DNA of 64,000 nt. It comes from Mytilus trossulus (taxonomy: Eukaryota > Mollusca > Bivalvia > Mytilida > Mytilidae). Both the position numbers and the translations under genes were made by a program. Each line of letters opens with the position of its first letter. Within the stretch, counting starts at the first letter, position 1. The DNA lies in assembly GCF_036588685.1 (NCBI RefSeq), contig NC_086382.1, forward strand, positions 74,497,999-74,561,998. The letters run 5' to 3'. The notes under the pieces are model-generated. The model saw only the letters and a program-made list of their open reading frames with translations, was not told the origin of the DNA and did not search any database. This document shows, piece after piece, positions 33,002 through 45,219 of the stretch.

Positions 33002-34780
33002 TTAAATAAAAGTCCCAAGTAGTTTCTACCAAATGAATAGAATACCTTAGCTGTATTTGGAACTTTAAGTCTTCATGCTATCCAATACGTACTTTATCTG
33101 ACCTTTACAATAAAGAGCCATGGCCAATTTGCCGGCGATTTGTTTCATTCGATTAGATAGGTAAATCATGCTTTAAATAGCCCGATAGATGTTAATTATA
33201 GTACATGATAATACGTCACGTCATCTATTTTCATACCTTGAACAGGTATTCCTACATAAACAAGGCCAAGACTATTGATTTTTTAATATTGATTTTATTG
33301 TATTATTAACCTCCTTTATGCAAGGTGCCATACCACGTAACATGCCAAGGAGCCAAATAACACAATACAAATTCAAATCTTGATTGTCTCATTCTAAATA
33401 TATGTATATCTGTACTTTTCCTGGTCTTTTAAGGTTTTATCGTCTATAAGATAAGATACTTCATGTTTATATTTTAACCCGAGAACATCTTTAATACCGT
33501 CAGTAAGTCATAGATCACCCTGTGTTACTGACACATGTTATATTGCCTTTTCTGTCATTTTAACAAATCGGACCTTCGTTGTGATACAGATGCAACAGCT
33601 TCTTGATGTTTTACCTACAATCACGATTTGTAGTGTAATTGATTGTTCTGTTGTGTTGTTTTATTTTCTGATGACTGAAGTACCGGTATAGGGACAGTGG
33701 TAAACATTTCAGAACTAGTATCTAAACAGTTTGTGAATTGGCGACAAAGTTGTTGTTGACTGCATTTGTTACATATGATACCATGTTCAAAAAAGGTTTC
33801 AAAAAATAGTTTGTGTTGTTTTGAAACTTGTATACAATAGCCTTATTTTAAGTTATGTGTATATAACCCCCGCAACATGTAGGTTTCATTGCTATAGAAT
33901 TAATTCTCGTGTTATTGATTATCAGTTTGACGGCAGTTGGTCCTTGGATATATGTAATAAATGTAACCACATTAATAGAAAGTAAGTCAAGAGTATGGAT
34001 AGTCTAGGAATGCACACAATAAGCAATACATTTTTTTCCTTTGATACATGTAAAATGATAAACCAGTAAACTATATAGTCAAAATGAACCAGAATGACTC
34101 TATGAATTAAGCAAACATTCGAAAAAATATGATAGAAACATTAAAATTTAATATAACAATACAAAAAATGCAAATATTCTGAGCGAGATTCGAACCCTTT
34201 CTTTAAAACCATCGTTTATTAGTAGTTCTGTGCTCTACTAATGGAGCTACGGTGATGCTTATACATATGTCTATTATTAAGAATCTATATCGGTACAATT
34301 TATCGATGTTACAATTTTGTCTTCAAAAAGTTGTTTTTTATGTAATAAGGACACTCTAAACCAATTTCATTTTTGAGTGAACAAGTTGTATGAATAACAA
34401 CAGTCATAAAAAGTATAACTTTTTTTTGGTTTGAAAGGTCCTTCTTAGGGGATTCCATGTTTTTCTCACCTAAAAACACCGGAAAATCCGCATATTGGAC
34501 TTTCATCCTTTTTTAGGGTCAAATTAACTTTTGATCACATATGTCATAATATATGTAAATCGAGATATTGATCAAAAAGCATTTTTATTTTTTGTTTTTA
34601 TTGTTAATTGTATTCTTTCGGCACTTTTTGAAATTGGCCCTTCTGTGAAAAAAATCATCGATAAATTGGCCCTACCTCTTTGATTGGAGCGTCTGCCGTA
34701 CACTAACTTAAGCCTGGTGTCTATGACGAGTTATTTCTCAATTTGATCATAAAAAAACTAATGAATAAGAGAATGATGTA
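33002..34780. other. No gene recognised; inserted relative to copy 2
   Basis: Between outer flank and gene A1. The equivalent interval in copy 2 (44700-45080) is much shorter, so most of this is an insertion in copy 1 or a deletion in copy 2. No element ends identified. Confidence 0.4.
34183..34256 (-). tRNA. Degenerate tRNA-like sequence
   Basis: On the minus strand, 'tagctccattagtagagc' resembles an A box and D arm, and 'gggttcgaatctc' a B box and T loop, at tRNA-like spacing. The acceptor stem and anticodon stem do not pair well, so it is more likely a pseudo-tRNA or tRNA-derived repeat than a working gene. Anticodon not assigned. Confidence 0.3.
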
Positions 34781-34794
34781 TATTGTCAATAAAC

Positions 34795-34800
34795 TTTATT
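34795..34800 (-). terminator. Poly(A) signal of gene A1
   Basis: AATAAA on the minus strand about 125 bases past the stop. The same sequence context ('actttattttgcaaaat') is found for A2 at 45086-45091. Confidence 0.6.
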
Positions 34801-34923
34801 TTGCAAAATAAATATAAAAAATAGTTAGAAAAAACTAATAACATGTATTAAACATGTTAAAGAATCACAGATAATGTATTGTCACATAGATGTGTCTAGT
34901 AAGATTTCTAGTCGCCGTTATTA

Positions 34924-37150
34924 TTACCAACCGAAAGAAGAAAACAGATTCTCTAATTTAGATTGCTGTGATATCTTTTTCTGTCTACATTGGAATTTGC
35001 TTGCAGCACAATGTTGTGGTAGGTCAATATCCATTTTTCTACATTGTGGTACAATATTTGGACAATATACAGCTATTTTACGTCTGATGATATCTTCGGG
35101 GACACATTGGAATGAGTTATCCATACCGTCAACCAGTGGATATTTGGTTCTAAAAATAGATAAACATATATATATATATATTAGTTTATGTTTTAGTCCG
35201 GAAAGTAAACAATATACACACATTTGTTATAAGAACTTTGATATATAACTTATATTAGTGTGGAATTAATCACATCATATTTATTCAAATATGAAACATA
35301 TCGTTTTACATTATCAAATTTTGAATTTTATTAGTTCTCCTATTGATTTTTAAATTTCTTATCATTTTAGCATATTTGTTTGTCTTCCATTTGATTTAAA
35401 TGACTGTTATTTATTTATGTTTAACTTATTGCTTCTTAGCTTGATTAGTTTGGCCTTCATATACTTTATTATCGTAGGTATGAGAGTCGGTCTCAGCTAC
35501 ATTCCCTACTTGTGTATAGTCATATGTAAATAATGGTCACAGATATGTACGTATTTCAATCTAAACTTACCCGCATTGCATATAATATACAATTTGCTGC
35601 CATGGTCTGATAACGTTACACATAGTAGTCCTTCCTGGTTCGTACTCATACCATACTGTTGTAAGGTTAGTGTAAGAGCTGGGACATATACTGCCACATT
35701 CTACAATCTGTGGTCCACTGGGATTTCCAATATCAACTGGGCAAATACTATAAAAAAATAAATTAGAAATACATTTTTCATGAAAAAGATCGAAAATTGC
35801 ATACGTTTTTATTTTCTTGGAACACCTATCACGTTATCTACTTTTTTACTTATAAATTGTCATTTTAATTATAGAATAACTAATAGAAGAATTCAAATAG
35901 AGAAAAATATTCAACGAGTGACCGAACAACACATTAATTCACGCATGCGCGTAAATTATCAGTGTTGTTCGGTAACGATATTTGAATTCTTTAATTAGTT
36001 GATCTTTTTATTACATTGGCAAATGGCTTTTTTTAACGAAATTAATGTAAATCATGTAAGGAACTATATCTTTTTTCTACGCATTCACAATTTGTTTTGA
36101 TCCGCCGTTATTCACGTCTTGGCAACTCATATTGTATGACGTCAGAGAGTGAAATAACCACGTTTATTTCACATGTGAAATTATCAATTTTTGTTTAACT
36201 GGGAAATTAATGTAATTCATTGCAACCAATGTAATAAAGTGGTTTTAATCAATAGTCTACTTTTTCTTTGAAGTTTCAAACTTAAGTTTTTTATGATGTT
36301 ATGTAAAACTGGAAAAGAATATACTTACTGTGGGTCATCATAAGGAACAGCTGGTTGGTATATTTTACTGACATCTTCTAAATACATTTGGATTTCTCTA
36401 TCATCTATTATGGCCTGTTCTATGGCCATACTGTAGTAAAAAGATAAAGAAAATATTAGAAGATCTTCATAAATTAAAGCTTCTGGGCTCCGAATCCTCC
36501 TTTTCTAGATGAAATCAGAAAATCATATTTATTGTCTTGAGAATGCATTAAATAATAGCAAGTAAATTAATCAAGTAGAAAATATAGCATGCGTTCGTTA
36601 AGTTTTGACATGTGTCCTTTAAATGTTATGAATAAAATGGAATGAATCGTGATATAAAGATAAAATTATTAGTTTCGATAATGTGTTGTGTTCTTCATCC
36701 GTTATGTTAAAGCTAGGAATGGACAGATTAACGTTGATGTTACGCAATACATTTGTTTTAGCGTTCAAAGCTTCTGAGGGAGGCAAGGAAGCAGGACTTT
36801 TAAATAAATATGGTAAAATAAATATACATCGTATTGACCAATACTGAAATTAAAAAAATTTTGAATATGGTTACTCGAGCAGCATTGTGTAATAAATCGG
36901 TTACCATTCGTTCATGCTGACACAGCTAGTAGCATGCTTGCGGTGCTTCTATCTATATATAGTCGAGTTTTAAATTCATAAAATATTAACGATTGTATAA
37001 AATTAATACTTACTGATTATATTCTAACGGATCATGACATATCTTTCCCATGTCCGGCCATCTGTTTTCTATCGGATCAACAACACATTTCTTTCCAAAT
37101 ATTCCTAACACGCAGGGTATTACAGCAAGGAAAAATATACTTTGCTTCAT
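34924..37150 (-). CDS. Secreted cysteine-rich protein A1 (divergent cystine-knot relative)
   Basis: Four coding exons: 37150-37014, 36430-36329, 35747-35571, 35149-34924 (213 residues; all junctions GT-AG, all phase 2). Residues 1-19 are a signal peptide. The mature part has 12 cysteines (22, 38, 82, 97, 101, 123, 138, 154, 168, 175, 186, 193), an N-L-T glycosylation site at 107 and no membrane segment. The block C123-N-V-I...Y-Y-M-Q-C138-G, with an intron inside the Gly139 codon, matches C122-Q-V-I...Y-R-T-D-C141 of protein B1, which also ends its exon in a split Gly codon; I infer common ancestry. A non-coding 5' exon probably ends at 37369, with the acceptor directly before the ATG. Transcribed away from B1 from a shared promoter. 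A function as an extracellular ligand or ligand partner is inference; I do not recognise a named family. Confidence 0.85.
35878..36000. mobile_element. Fold-back element in A1 intron
   Basis: Near-palindrome of about 120 bp: 'gaattcaaata' and 'accgaacaacac' on the left return as 'gtgttgttcggt' and 'tatttgaattc' on the right, around 'cacgcatgcgcgt'. The corresponding A2 intron lacks it, so it inserted after the gene-pair duplication. Confidence 0.65.
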
Positions 37151-37392
37151 CTACAAACAACAATGAAACATTATTTATATAATCGAAATTCGCAAATGAA
37201 GGTTTATTTGGCTCCTAGGTATCAAATTTGAATAACTTGAAACTAATTCTGAATTATATCACAACTAAAGGTGTGCTTAACTTTTTGAAGGTTAAATATT
37301 CATTTTGTGAACGTCTTTATATTTTACCCCTTGATATGCTAAAGATGGAGTATAAGATAGTGGTTTACCTTTAAACTTATTTCTCTGTCTTC

Positions 37393-37655
37393 GTTATGTT
37401 AGCCCTCATCATTAGATATCTTTATATACTCTATTTCAGTGACAAGGAAATATACATACTGACCAATCGCTGACCATAATGTTATTTTATGACCTAAAAC
37501 TAACGTCATGGACATTGTCCTTGGCGTGCGTAAGCTAAATCATCATTATTGTCAAAAACAGACTGTATTTGTCAACAAGTTATCTATATAAATAATACAC
37601 TTGACCATTTATATCAATTCGTCCTAATTTTGCTTAAAGTGACCAAGGTTTAAAA
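37393..37655. promoter_or_regulatory. Bidirectional promoter of A1/B1
   Basis: TATATAAA on the minus strand (37421-37428) serves A1; TATATAAA on the plus strand (37585-37592) serves B1, 63 bases before its ATG. Between them are a CCAAT box (37463-37467), 'ctgaccaatcgctgaccata', 'aacgtcatggaca' and 'tttgtcaacaagtt', all kept in order in the A2/B2 promoter at 47583-47845. The sharing predicts co-expression of the pair. Confidence 0.75.
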
Positions 37656-40600
37656 TGGTAAGAAAATACATTTAGTTATTTAGAGTAAATTGATTTTGAA
37701 ATAAAATGGTTGATCTAAAAAAAGTTTGGAATAAATAACATTTCTAAACGCTAGTGTGTTACACAGGATTGTTTATTAAAAACATTTTTGGGGTTAAAAT
37801 TGGTTGAAATCGTCGTATCACTTGTTTTTACTTCAAGCTAATTATATTTTATATCAAATGTTCAGATTTTTATCAGTTCAATGTATGATGCAATATTTTA
37901 AATAAATGTTTTTTTGGTTTTTTTTTTATATTTAACAAATAGTTCTGCACATTATTAGGAATAATCATTATAATATCTTATTTTAGTTGCAACTTCTGCT
38001 GACGTGTGCCATCATTGCCTATGTTACGTGTATACCTATGAATGTATGTAACAACTACAAGTATTTGTATGACCAGTGTCTGCCACACAGGAACTGGATC
38101 TGTGATAAACCAGCGGGTTATTCACCTCTCGATATGTAAGTAGTTTCCATGCATATAACTTTGTTTCATCATTAAGTCCAAAATTCGCTAATAAAACGCG
38201 AATCTTCAACTTCTAAGATTGTTTAAATATGTAAGGACAAATTATCCAATGTTAATAATAATATACAAGGTATAAATATGATTAAACAAAATGCAAAGCA
38301 AGTTAAAAAAAACTTATGCAACTAGGAATAAAAATAAATTTACTTGGGTAACAATATTAAATATTTCTGAGTATAAACAACATTACACAAAGGTCCACTT
38401 GTTTTAATTAGATTGAAATTACTTTTTATTAAATTATGGAAGATTTTTAGAATCTTTTAATATGCTGAAAAAGTAAGCAATTATTAAGAAATTTCTTTCA
38501 TCATTGAAGGTATTTTTTATTGTTGTTTTTGCCATGGTATCACTTTCCTTAAAGGCATAACTAATAAATATGTTAAATTGTTAAACTTTAAAGAACACCA
38601 ACATAACTTTTTATTGAAATACAAGTACAAATGTTGATTTATAATGTTAATAATCGATTATTTTATGAAATTAATTTAATGTGTCCTCTTTTTTAAGGCG
38701 TGGATTGAAACAAAAATTGTCTCAGAGTGATGGATCATTTATTCATTATATCAAGTCTTGCAGTGAATGTTTGGGAGATCCTGCTCCATATGGGTAATTA
38801 TCTTTTATATACTAGTATTCAGTGCAGGTCGTATGGGGGCTGTTACATCTTGGATCGTGAAAAAGAAGAAATATGTCGTTTAGATAAGCGATTGGCAATA
38901 AGCGAATTCCGAGACAGGGAGTTAATTTAAATGAAAAATATTGTTCTTGTTTTATCTAACTAAATTATCTGCTTTATAAAATACAGAATATTTTGTGATT
39001 GATTAAAAACAATAAAGTTATCTTTGTTAGGGAAGATATTTTACTACTGTTTACATTTTGGATTAGGGTGCTATAAACAGTTTCGTATAAAAAACTAGGG
39101 GTTATTCCCCGACTAAAAATAGACATGGAGGGAAGTCCCTTTTTATCAACATAATTGGTGAAAAAGTATCATGTTTTGTATTTGATTGTAAAAATAAGTT
39201 AATTAGCCTCAATTAAAAAAAGGCTGAATGATTAAAATAATTTAAGAAAATTAGATTAAATACACATGTTTTGAGGGGAGACAAACTGTAAACATCCTGT
39301 TTTTTTGGCAGTGAAAAGTGCAAAACTTATTTGCACCCCCTGTAGCTCTTTTCGGAGCAGGCGAACGTAGCCTGAAGCATAAATTTTTAGAAAGACCAGG
39401 TAAAAACCAATGAAATTCATACAGTTTTGATTATGAAAAATGTGCATGTATAATGTCTTCATGGGTGTGCACATGGCCTGATTTCATGTTTTTTGTGCAT
39501 AGATTAGGCAATTTTTTCCACATTTTCTCTGGATAAAACTTTTTGGTACTATTAAAAGTACAATTTATTTTTATTTCATTATAAACTAGAGAAAATTCTG
39601 ATTCAAATGATATCTAGTTTTATACAAGTATCTTTATTAACATTAACACCACTAAGGGTCAATTATAAATGGTCCCTCAAAATACAAGACATGATAGAAA
39701 AAAAACCTGTTGATTGCACCCTTAAGCGACAACACAAACAAGAAATGTGCAATGACCGCATGTCCTTTTTTATCACAGTTTCATTTTGTTTAAACGAATA
39801 GCTTATTGTTGATTTTAAAATAACAAATCGCTTAAAATTGTACTACATAAGTTATATTTGCATTGATAATTATTTTTCAGAGAAAAAACGGATTATGTAA
39901 AGAAACCTGTTTGTCATGAAGTTAAGGTACCAATTGAATATATAAACAAAACTGTGTATCATGAACTAACTGGAGTACCAGAAGGTTTTGAGGTGTGCCA
40001 GGTCATACTCAATGGCCCTGACAGAAATGTACAAAAAATATACAGGACAGACTGTTACAATGGGTAAGACGATCAACTCCATGTCATTTTTCTTGTTTTA
40101 GAAGCTTCATAATCATTAAGCGTAAAACGCTAATAACAACTTAGCAAAAATGTTCTGCTGTGAATGCAGACATAACACATCACCCTCTTGAGTTCATTGC
40201 AAAATTTAATAATAGCATCATCTGAAAATGATTCAGTGTTGTACAAGTGAGAGGTTTAGCGCTATAAAACCAGGTAGAATGTTCCTTTTTGCCATATTTG
40301 AAAATACCTGTTCCAAGTCAAGAATATTACCAATGTCCATTCTTTTAATGTGTTTTATCATTTTATTTAGCTATTTTATCAGAGACTTTCCATTTTAAAT
40401 TTCCTTGGTGTTCAGAATTTTTGTGATTTGACCTTTTGCTAAACGCCTTGTGTTGAATACTAGCTCTATTTTGAATATAGCAGTTACAATTCCGTTGATA
40501 AACATTGATAGAAACATGCATATCGCGTCCTTGTGTGCCTTCCTACCGGCGTTCTTCTCTTTACTTATTTATTTTTAAATGAATAATATTTCTTTTTACC

Positions 40601-41141
40601 ATTCATCTTTTATATAGTTCGATGTTACATGTATTCAGAAAACATTGTAGTTGTGTTATAAAAACCAACACCCACATTTCTGATAATCCAGTAGCAGTAA
40701 AAAAATATTTTTTTAATAAATGAATGTTTGTTAATTTTAGATTTTTTTGAAAGGATATCACACTAAAGTAGAACTTTTTAAAACGTTTTGTACAAGGAAT
40801 GCTGTTTTAGCAAAACAATATGCATTCGATATTCTTCAACCTTAATTTAAAGGTAACCTTTGATTTTTTTCAGAGATGAGAGAAAACAGAACAACTACTG
40901 TAGATTTGACTATGGGGTGTTCAAGGAATACTTTTGTAGACCAACAAATTTTGTATACAGAACCATGCTCATTGACTGTCCATTGACTGGATTACAGTAT
41001 TACAAGGAAAAAGTATCGACAGCATGCAGCTGTGTTAAAGTCAAATGTTTAACAGGAGAAGTTCCAGGACCATTTAACAATCATGGGATCAGACAGGGAC
41101 CCGTACACGTCCAAGTGAAAATAAATCCAGGCTTCTTTTGA
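37655..41141 (+). CDS. Secreted cystine-knot protein B1, neurotrophin/Spaetzle-like spacing
   Basis: Five coding exons: 37655-37657 (the ATG alone), 37987-38135, 38698-38793, 39881-40063, 40874-41141; 232 residues. The first intron is phase 0, the other three phase 2. Residues 1-17 form a signal peptide. An N-terminal part has seven cysteines, including C-S-E-C at 72-75. From residue 92 a cystine-knot-like domain has C94, C122, C141, C153, C165, C179, C195, C197, C202. The run C-x11-C-x11-C...T-A-C-S-C and the segment Y-R-T before C141 resemble neurotrophins, and Y-R-T-M-L...C-S-C resembles Spaetzle. An N-K-T glycosylation site is at 105. No classical furin site was seen; K-K at 90-91 precedes the domain. 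Two AATAAA signals follow (41237, 41249). Family membership is inference from cysteine spacing; noggin-like or another cystine-knot family is possible. Confidence 0.85.
40245..40440 (+). repeat. Interspersed repeat, family 2
   Basis: In the last B1 intron. 'gagaggtttagcgctataa' and 'ttgtgatttgacc' match 46680-46885. Absent at the corresponding place in B2. Confidence 0.6.
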
Positions 41142-41259
41142 AAGTCCTAAGACTGTGTAATTGACTGTGATATTTATTTATACAATCTTTCGCTTTATGT
41201 ATCAATTTTATTTTGTTATTGTTACGTTAGAACGTTAATAAATTCGTCAATAAAATTAT

Positions 41260-42615
41260 ATTCTCTCTCATTTTTTGAAGTCAAAACCGTATATTTAATA
41301 AGGATTTACACATTATAAACAACCTTCACTTGAAATGTTATTTTGATTCTCATAGAAAAATAAAAAGCTGTCGGTAAGGAAACTCTCCATTCAAATCTTA
41401 TTATTTTTCAAATTTGAGTTCAATCCTTTGGGAAAGGAAAAAGTTATTAGCATTTTTCATTTGATCCTGTCATTAGTTTCAGTCATTAGTATAACCCACC
41501 ATTTTGTTCAAGGTTATAGTTGTTTTTTTGACATTGTTTTATATCTCTTTTTATATTCTTATGTTTTTTCTTTTGGGTATTGTGTCATACAGTCCGGGTA
41601 ATAGATCAAATTTATTGGTTCAGTATATGTTATCTTGTTATTAAAAAAAAAGTATTTTTGTGTGTATTCTATGTTGTAATGTTGCACTGCTATTTCAAAT
41701 TATGGTGTAAAATAAAATAACGCACACAGGTAACTGTCTTATAATAATTTTGTTGTTAGGAGTAGGGGTCGACATGCTTTTTTTTACAAAATAAGTAAAT
41801 TTGTTGTTCATAGTACGAGAACAAAAGAGAAAATTTATCGTCACATTAAATATAAGAAATGGTAAAAAAAAGATATTATAAGCCTGCGACCTTTAAGACC
41901 TATAACATAATAAAAGGTAAACATTGAACAACAAAAATGCATAACAAATTGAGTTAGCAAGTCGAATTAACACGAAAATATATTTTGAGAGTACTCGTAG
42001 CTACTTAATAAATTGTCAATGGAAATGGGGAAATGTGCCAAAGAGACAAAAATCCGACCAATTCTTAAATAAGTGACTTTGACGTTTAAGATGTAAAGAT
42101 ACCCTTTGAACAAATTTGGTTTGTAGGTATTTTTCCTTCACAGGAGCCAAATACAGGCATCCAGAATATGAACCAGAACACAGGAATTTAATAAAGTAAA
42201 GTAAAATATAAAAAAGTGTACGGCTATAAGACGTAAATGCTATCTGTCATCAAGTACGTAGTCTAAAAAAATGCAACCCGCAAAACAAGATAAAAGCCAA
42301 AAAAACAAGTCATATTGAGATTTCACGACTCATACATTAGCCTCCACTCATTAACATCAACTGTATTTATTGTTCTAACGCCATGAACAGTCAAAGAAGG
42401 CAAAAGTTTTAGTAAGTTTCTTGAAATTTCGCCTTGTGCACATTTATCCAGGAAACGTGTCTAATATCGCCCTAGTAGCAAGACATTTGTATGTATTAAC
42501 ACTTAAAAATTTGTCGATTGTTGTTTAAGAGAGGTACGAAGCTACCAGAGGAAAAGTCAAACTAATAGATCGAAAATAATCTGACAACGCGGCTAAGAAA
42601 CAACCGGTCAAACAA
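41260..42615. other. Spacer between gene-pair copies, no gene
   Basis: AT-rich sequence after the B1 poly(A) signals with no open frame worth naming. Confidence 0.4.
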
Positions 42616-42619
42616 TATT

Positions 42620-43260
42620 AGGTCTTTGCATCGGAACTAAACACATTTATATAAAAAAAAACGTAGTTGGTATGACACGGGTTATGTTCTTTTCATATAT
42701 TTTATGATAGTATGATACTTAACCCCTCACGGGAGGGATTGTGTCTGATATTCATATGATGAAGCCATAATCTTCTCATCAGTTTATTGGGGTCTGGAGC
42801 TGGCATGTCAGTTAACTGCTACTAGTCTGTTGTTATTTATGTATTGTTATAATTTTATTTATTTTCCTTTGTTACATCTTTTGACATCGTAATCGGACTT
42901 CTCTTGAACTGAATTTTAATGTGCGTAGTGTTATAAGTTTACTTTTCTACATTGGCTAGAGGTATAGAGGGAGGGTTGAGATCTCATTAACATGTTTAAC
43001 CCGCCGCAATTTTGCGCCTGTCCCAAGTCAGGAGCCTCTTGCCTTTGTTAGTCTTGTATGATTTTTAATTTAAGTTTCTTGTGTATAATTCGAAGTCTAG
43101 TATGACGTCCGTTATCACTGTACTATTATGCATATGTTAAGGGGCCAGCTGAAGGACAACTACATTGAAGACCCATTGGTTGCCTTCGGCTGTTGTCTGC
43201 TCTATGGTCGGGTGGTTGTCGCTTTGACACATTCACCATTTCCTTTCTCAATTTTAATAG
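42620..43260 (+). mobile_element. Penelope-like element 3' fragment
   Basis: 'gtctttgcatcggaactaaa' through 'acacgggttatgttctt' and the common 3' end match 22390-23075 closely. It sits between the two gene-pair copies. Confidence 0.75.
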
Positions 43261-43654
43261 TACAAATTTATAGTATGCATATATTATAACACAGAAAAAT
43301 AAAGACTAAGACACACGAATTCCATCATAAACTAGGGGTGACCTCATGTTCTCCGAAAGGGTAAGCATATCCTACATCAAATATGGAGTTCTTATAAAAT
43401 TATGAGGAGATAAAGTATGATTGCTATAAAGACAAGCATCTCCTCATTCCAGATGATGAGAATGTAAAAGTCCCTCAACAATCTGTAATGATAAACTAAC
43501 CCCACACCATATACACAGTTTTACAAATCCATGGTTCGAAAAATGCGCAACAATTCAAAAGAGTAAGCAAAATTCTTGATTTATTCTAAAAGTAATAAAC
43601 AAGGAAAAAACACAGGCAGCAACCAACGACAAACCCAAATATTCAAATATACAT

Positions 43655-43816
43655 AAAATTAAAATAAACATAAAATTGAAATATACATAAAATTAAAATA
43701 AACATAAAATTGAAATATACATAAAATTAAAATAAACATAAAATTAAAATATACATAAAACTAAAATATACATAAAATTAAAATATACATAAAATTAAAA
43801 TATACATAAAATTAAA
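43655..43816. repeat. 17-bp AT-rich tandem repeat
   Basis: Around nine units of 'ataaaattaaaatatac' with small changes ('aaacat', 'attgaaat'). Confidence 0.8.
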
Positions 43817-44284
43817 AGCTGTCAATTTCTCTGACTTTAAGAGAAGTGATTACATTTCTGATAAAACAAACACTCAATAGAGATGAAACCAAAGATGAGC
43901 TGAATAAAATTGAGAATTGAAATGGGGAATGTGTCAAAGAGACAACAACCCGACCATAAAGCAAACAAACCGAGGAGAATGACGGTTTTTTTTCTTATCT
44001 GGATCAAAAGTTTAAAAAGGACATACATTTTACTGCAGTCCTGAAATGAAAACTGCTAACGCTTATGCAATTGTATATTGAATATAATTGACTAATAATA
44101 AGTGGTTAGTCTCAAACCGATATAAACACAAATGGTTACATGTACATTATGGATACTGCGAGTGTGGGGCTAAATTATCTCCAACCATCTACATGCAACT
44201 AGATGATCACGCGTATCTGACGTGATATTATTTGTTTCTGGATATTTATAAAATTTTATATAAGATCTCCGAATATGTACATAT

Positions 44285-44735
44285 ATATCCTTTATTTGTA
44301 TTTCGATTGCAAACATAAAACAAGCTATTTATTGATATGTGTTTACTAAATACAACTATGAAACTGTGAAGGCCTTGTTAAGTTTATATCGGGAACATTG
44401 TGATATAATTAGTTTCAATATAAAACATATTTATGTACAAAAGTAAGCCCAAAGGTACAAAGCCTGTTGACGACGATATGAATTATTTATAATTTACCTC
44501 AACTCATATTTACATGGTACACAAATATTACAAAATGGTGTTTCATCAAAGAGCACCTCATAAGAAAAGACCTGCATGGAATGGATGACACGTTTCGCTA
44601 TTTCAATTCCATGAATTGCCGTACAAAATCCCTCAAAAATATTCAAAAACACTTGCAATAAAATGTATTTCATTACTAAGGCGAAATTATTCCAATAAAT
44701 GTACAAGTAAATATTCGAAAAATAAGCCTCCAATA
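44285..44735. repeat. Outer flank of duplicated gene pair, copy 2
   Basis: Counterpart of 32080-32500. On the minus strand an open frame of 79 residues (44733-44494) ends close to a GTAAAT donor-like site, but no partner exon was found, so I do not call a gene. Confidence 0.55.
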
Positions 44736-44899
44736 TGTATTTTAATGCACACTAGGAATTTATTTGTTTAAAATATCATCAGTAACTCTACTATCTTTTT
44801 CTCTGTGTGTTTGTACATCTTTGTAGGTTTTGCCTTCAAGGTCCCAAAGAACAAATTACCCCCGTTGTATTTGGCAAAACATTTTTGTAATTTTGAATC

Positions 44900-45030
44900 C
44901 TCTATGATCTTCAACTCCGTACTTTATTTGACCTTTTTAAAATGTAGCGTCACTGATGAATTCTTCTGTAGACAATGACGCGTCTGACGTCAAATATTTT
45001 AATCCTGGTTTCTATGATGAGTGTATTCGC
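44900..45030 (-). repeat. Dispersed repeat, family 3, inverted fragment
   Basis: 'atgatcttcaactccgtact', 'gcgtcactgatgaattcttc' and 'tggtttctatgatgagt' are the reverse complement of the family at 1501-1735. Confidence 0.6.
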
Positions 45031-45219
45031 AAGTTTGATCGGAATAAACGCAGATAGATTAAACAAAGATGTATTGTTAAACAACTTTATTTTGCAAAAT
45101 TAATAAATAAAATACGTAAAAAATAATACTCAAAAATAAAAGCATCTATTCAAAAATCACATTTAACTTATTGTCACATAGGCGTGTCTAGTTGAGTGGT
45201 GACATACTCGCCATAACTT

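Noticed and set aside
34183-34256. Functional tRNA gene
   Set aside because: A and B boxes are present, but acceptor and anticodon stems do not pair, so it is listed only as a low-confidence tRNA-like sequence.
44494-44733. 79-codon minus-strand frame ending near a donor-like GTAAAT
   Set aside because: The related segment at 32321-32503 has a different frame end and no partner exon was found; kept only as duplicated flank.
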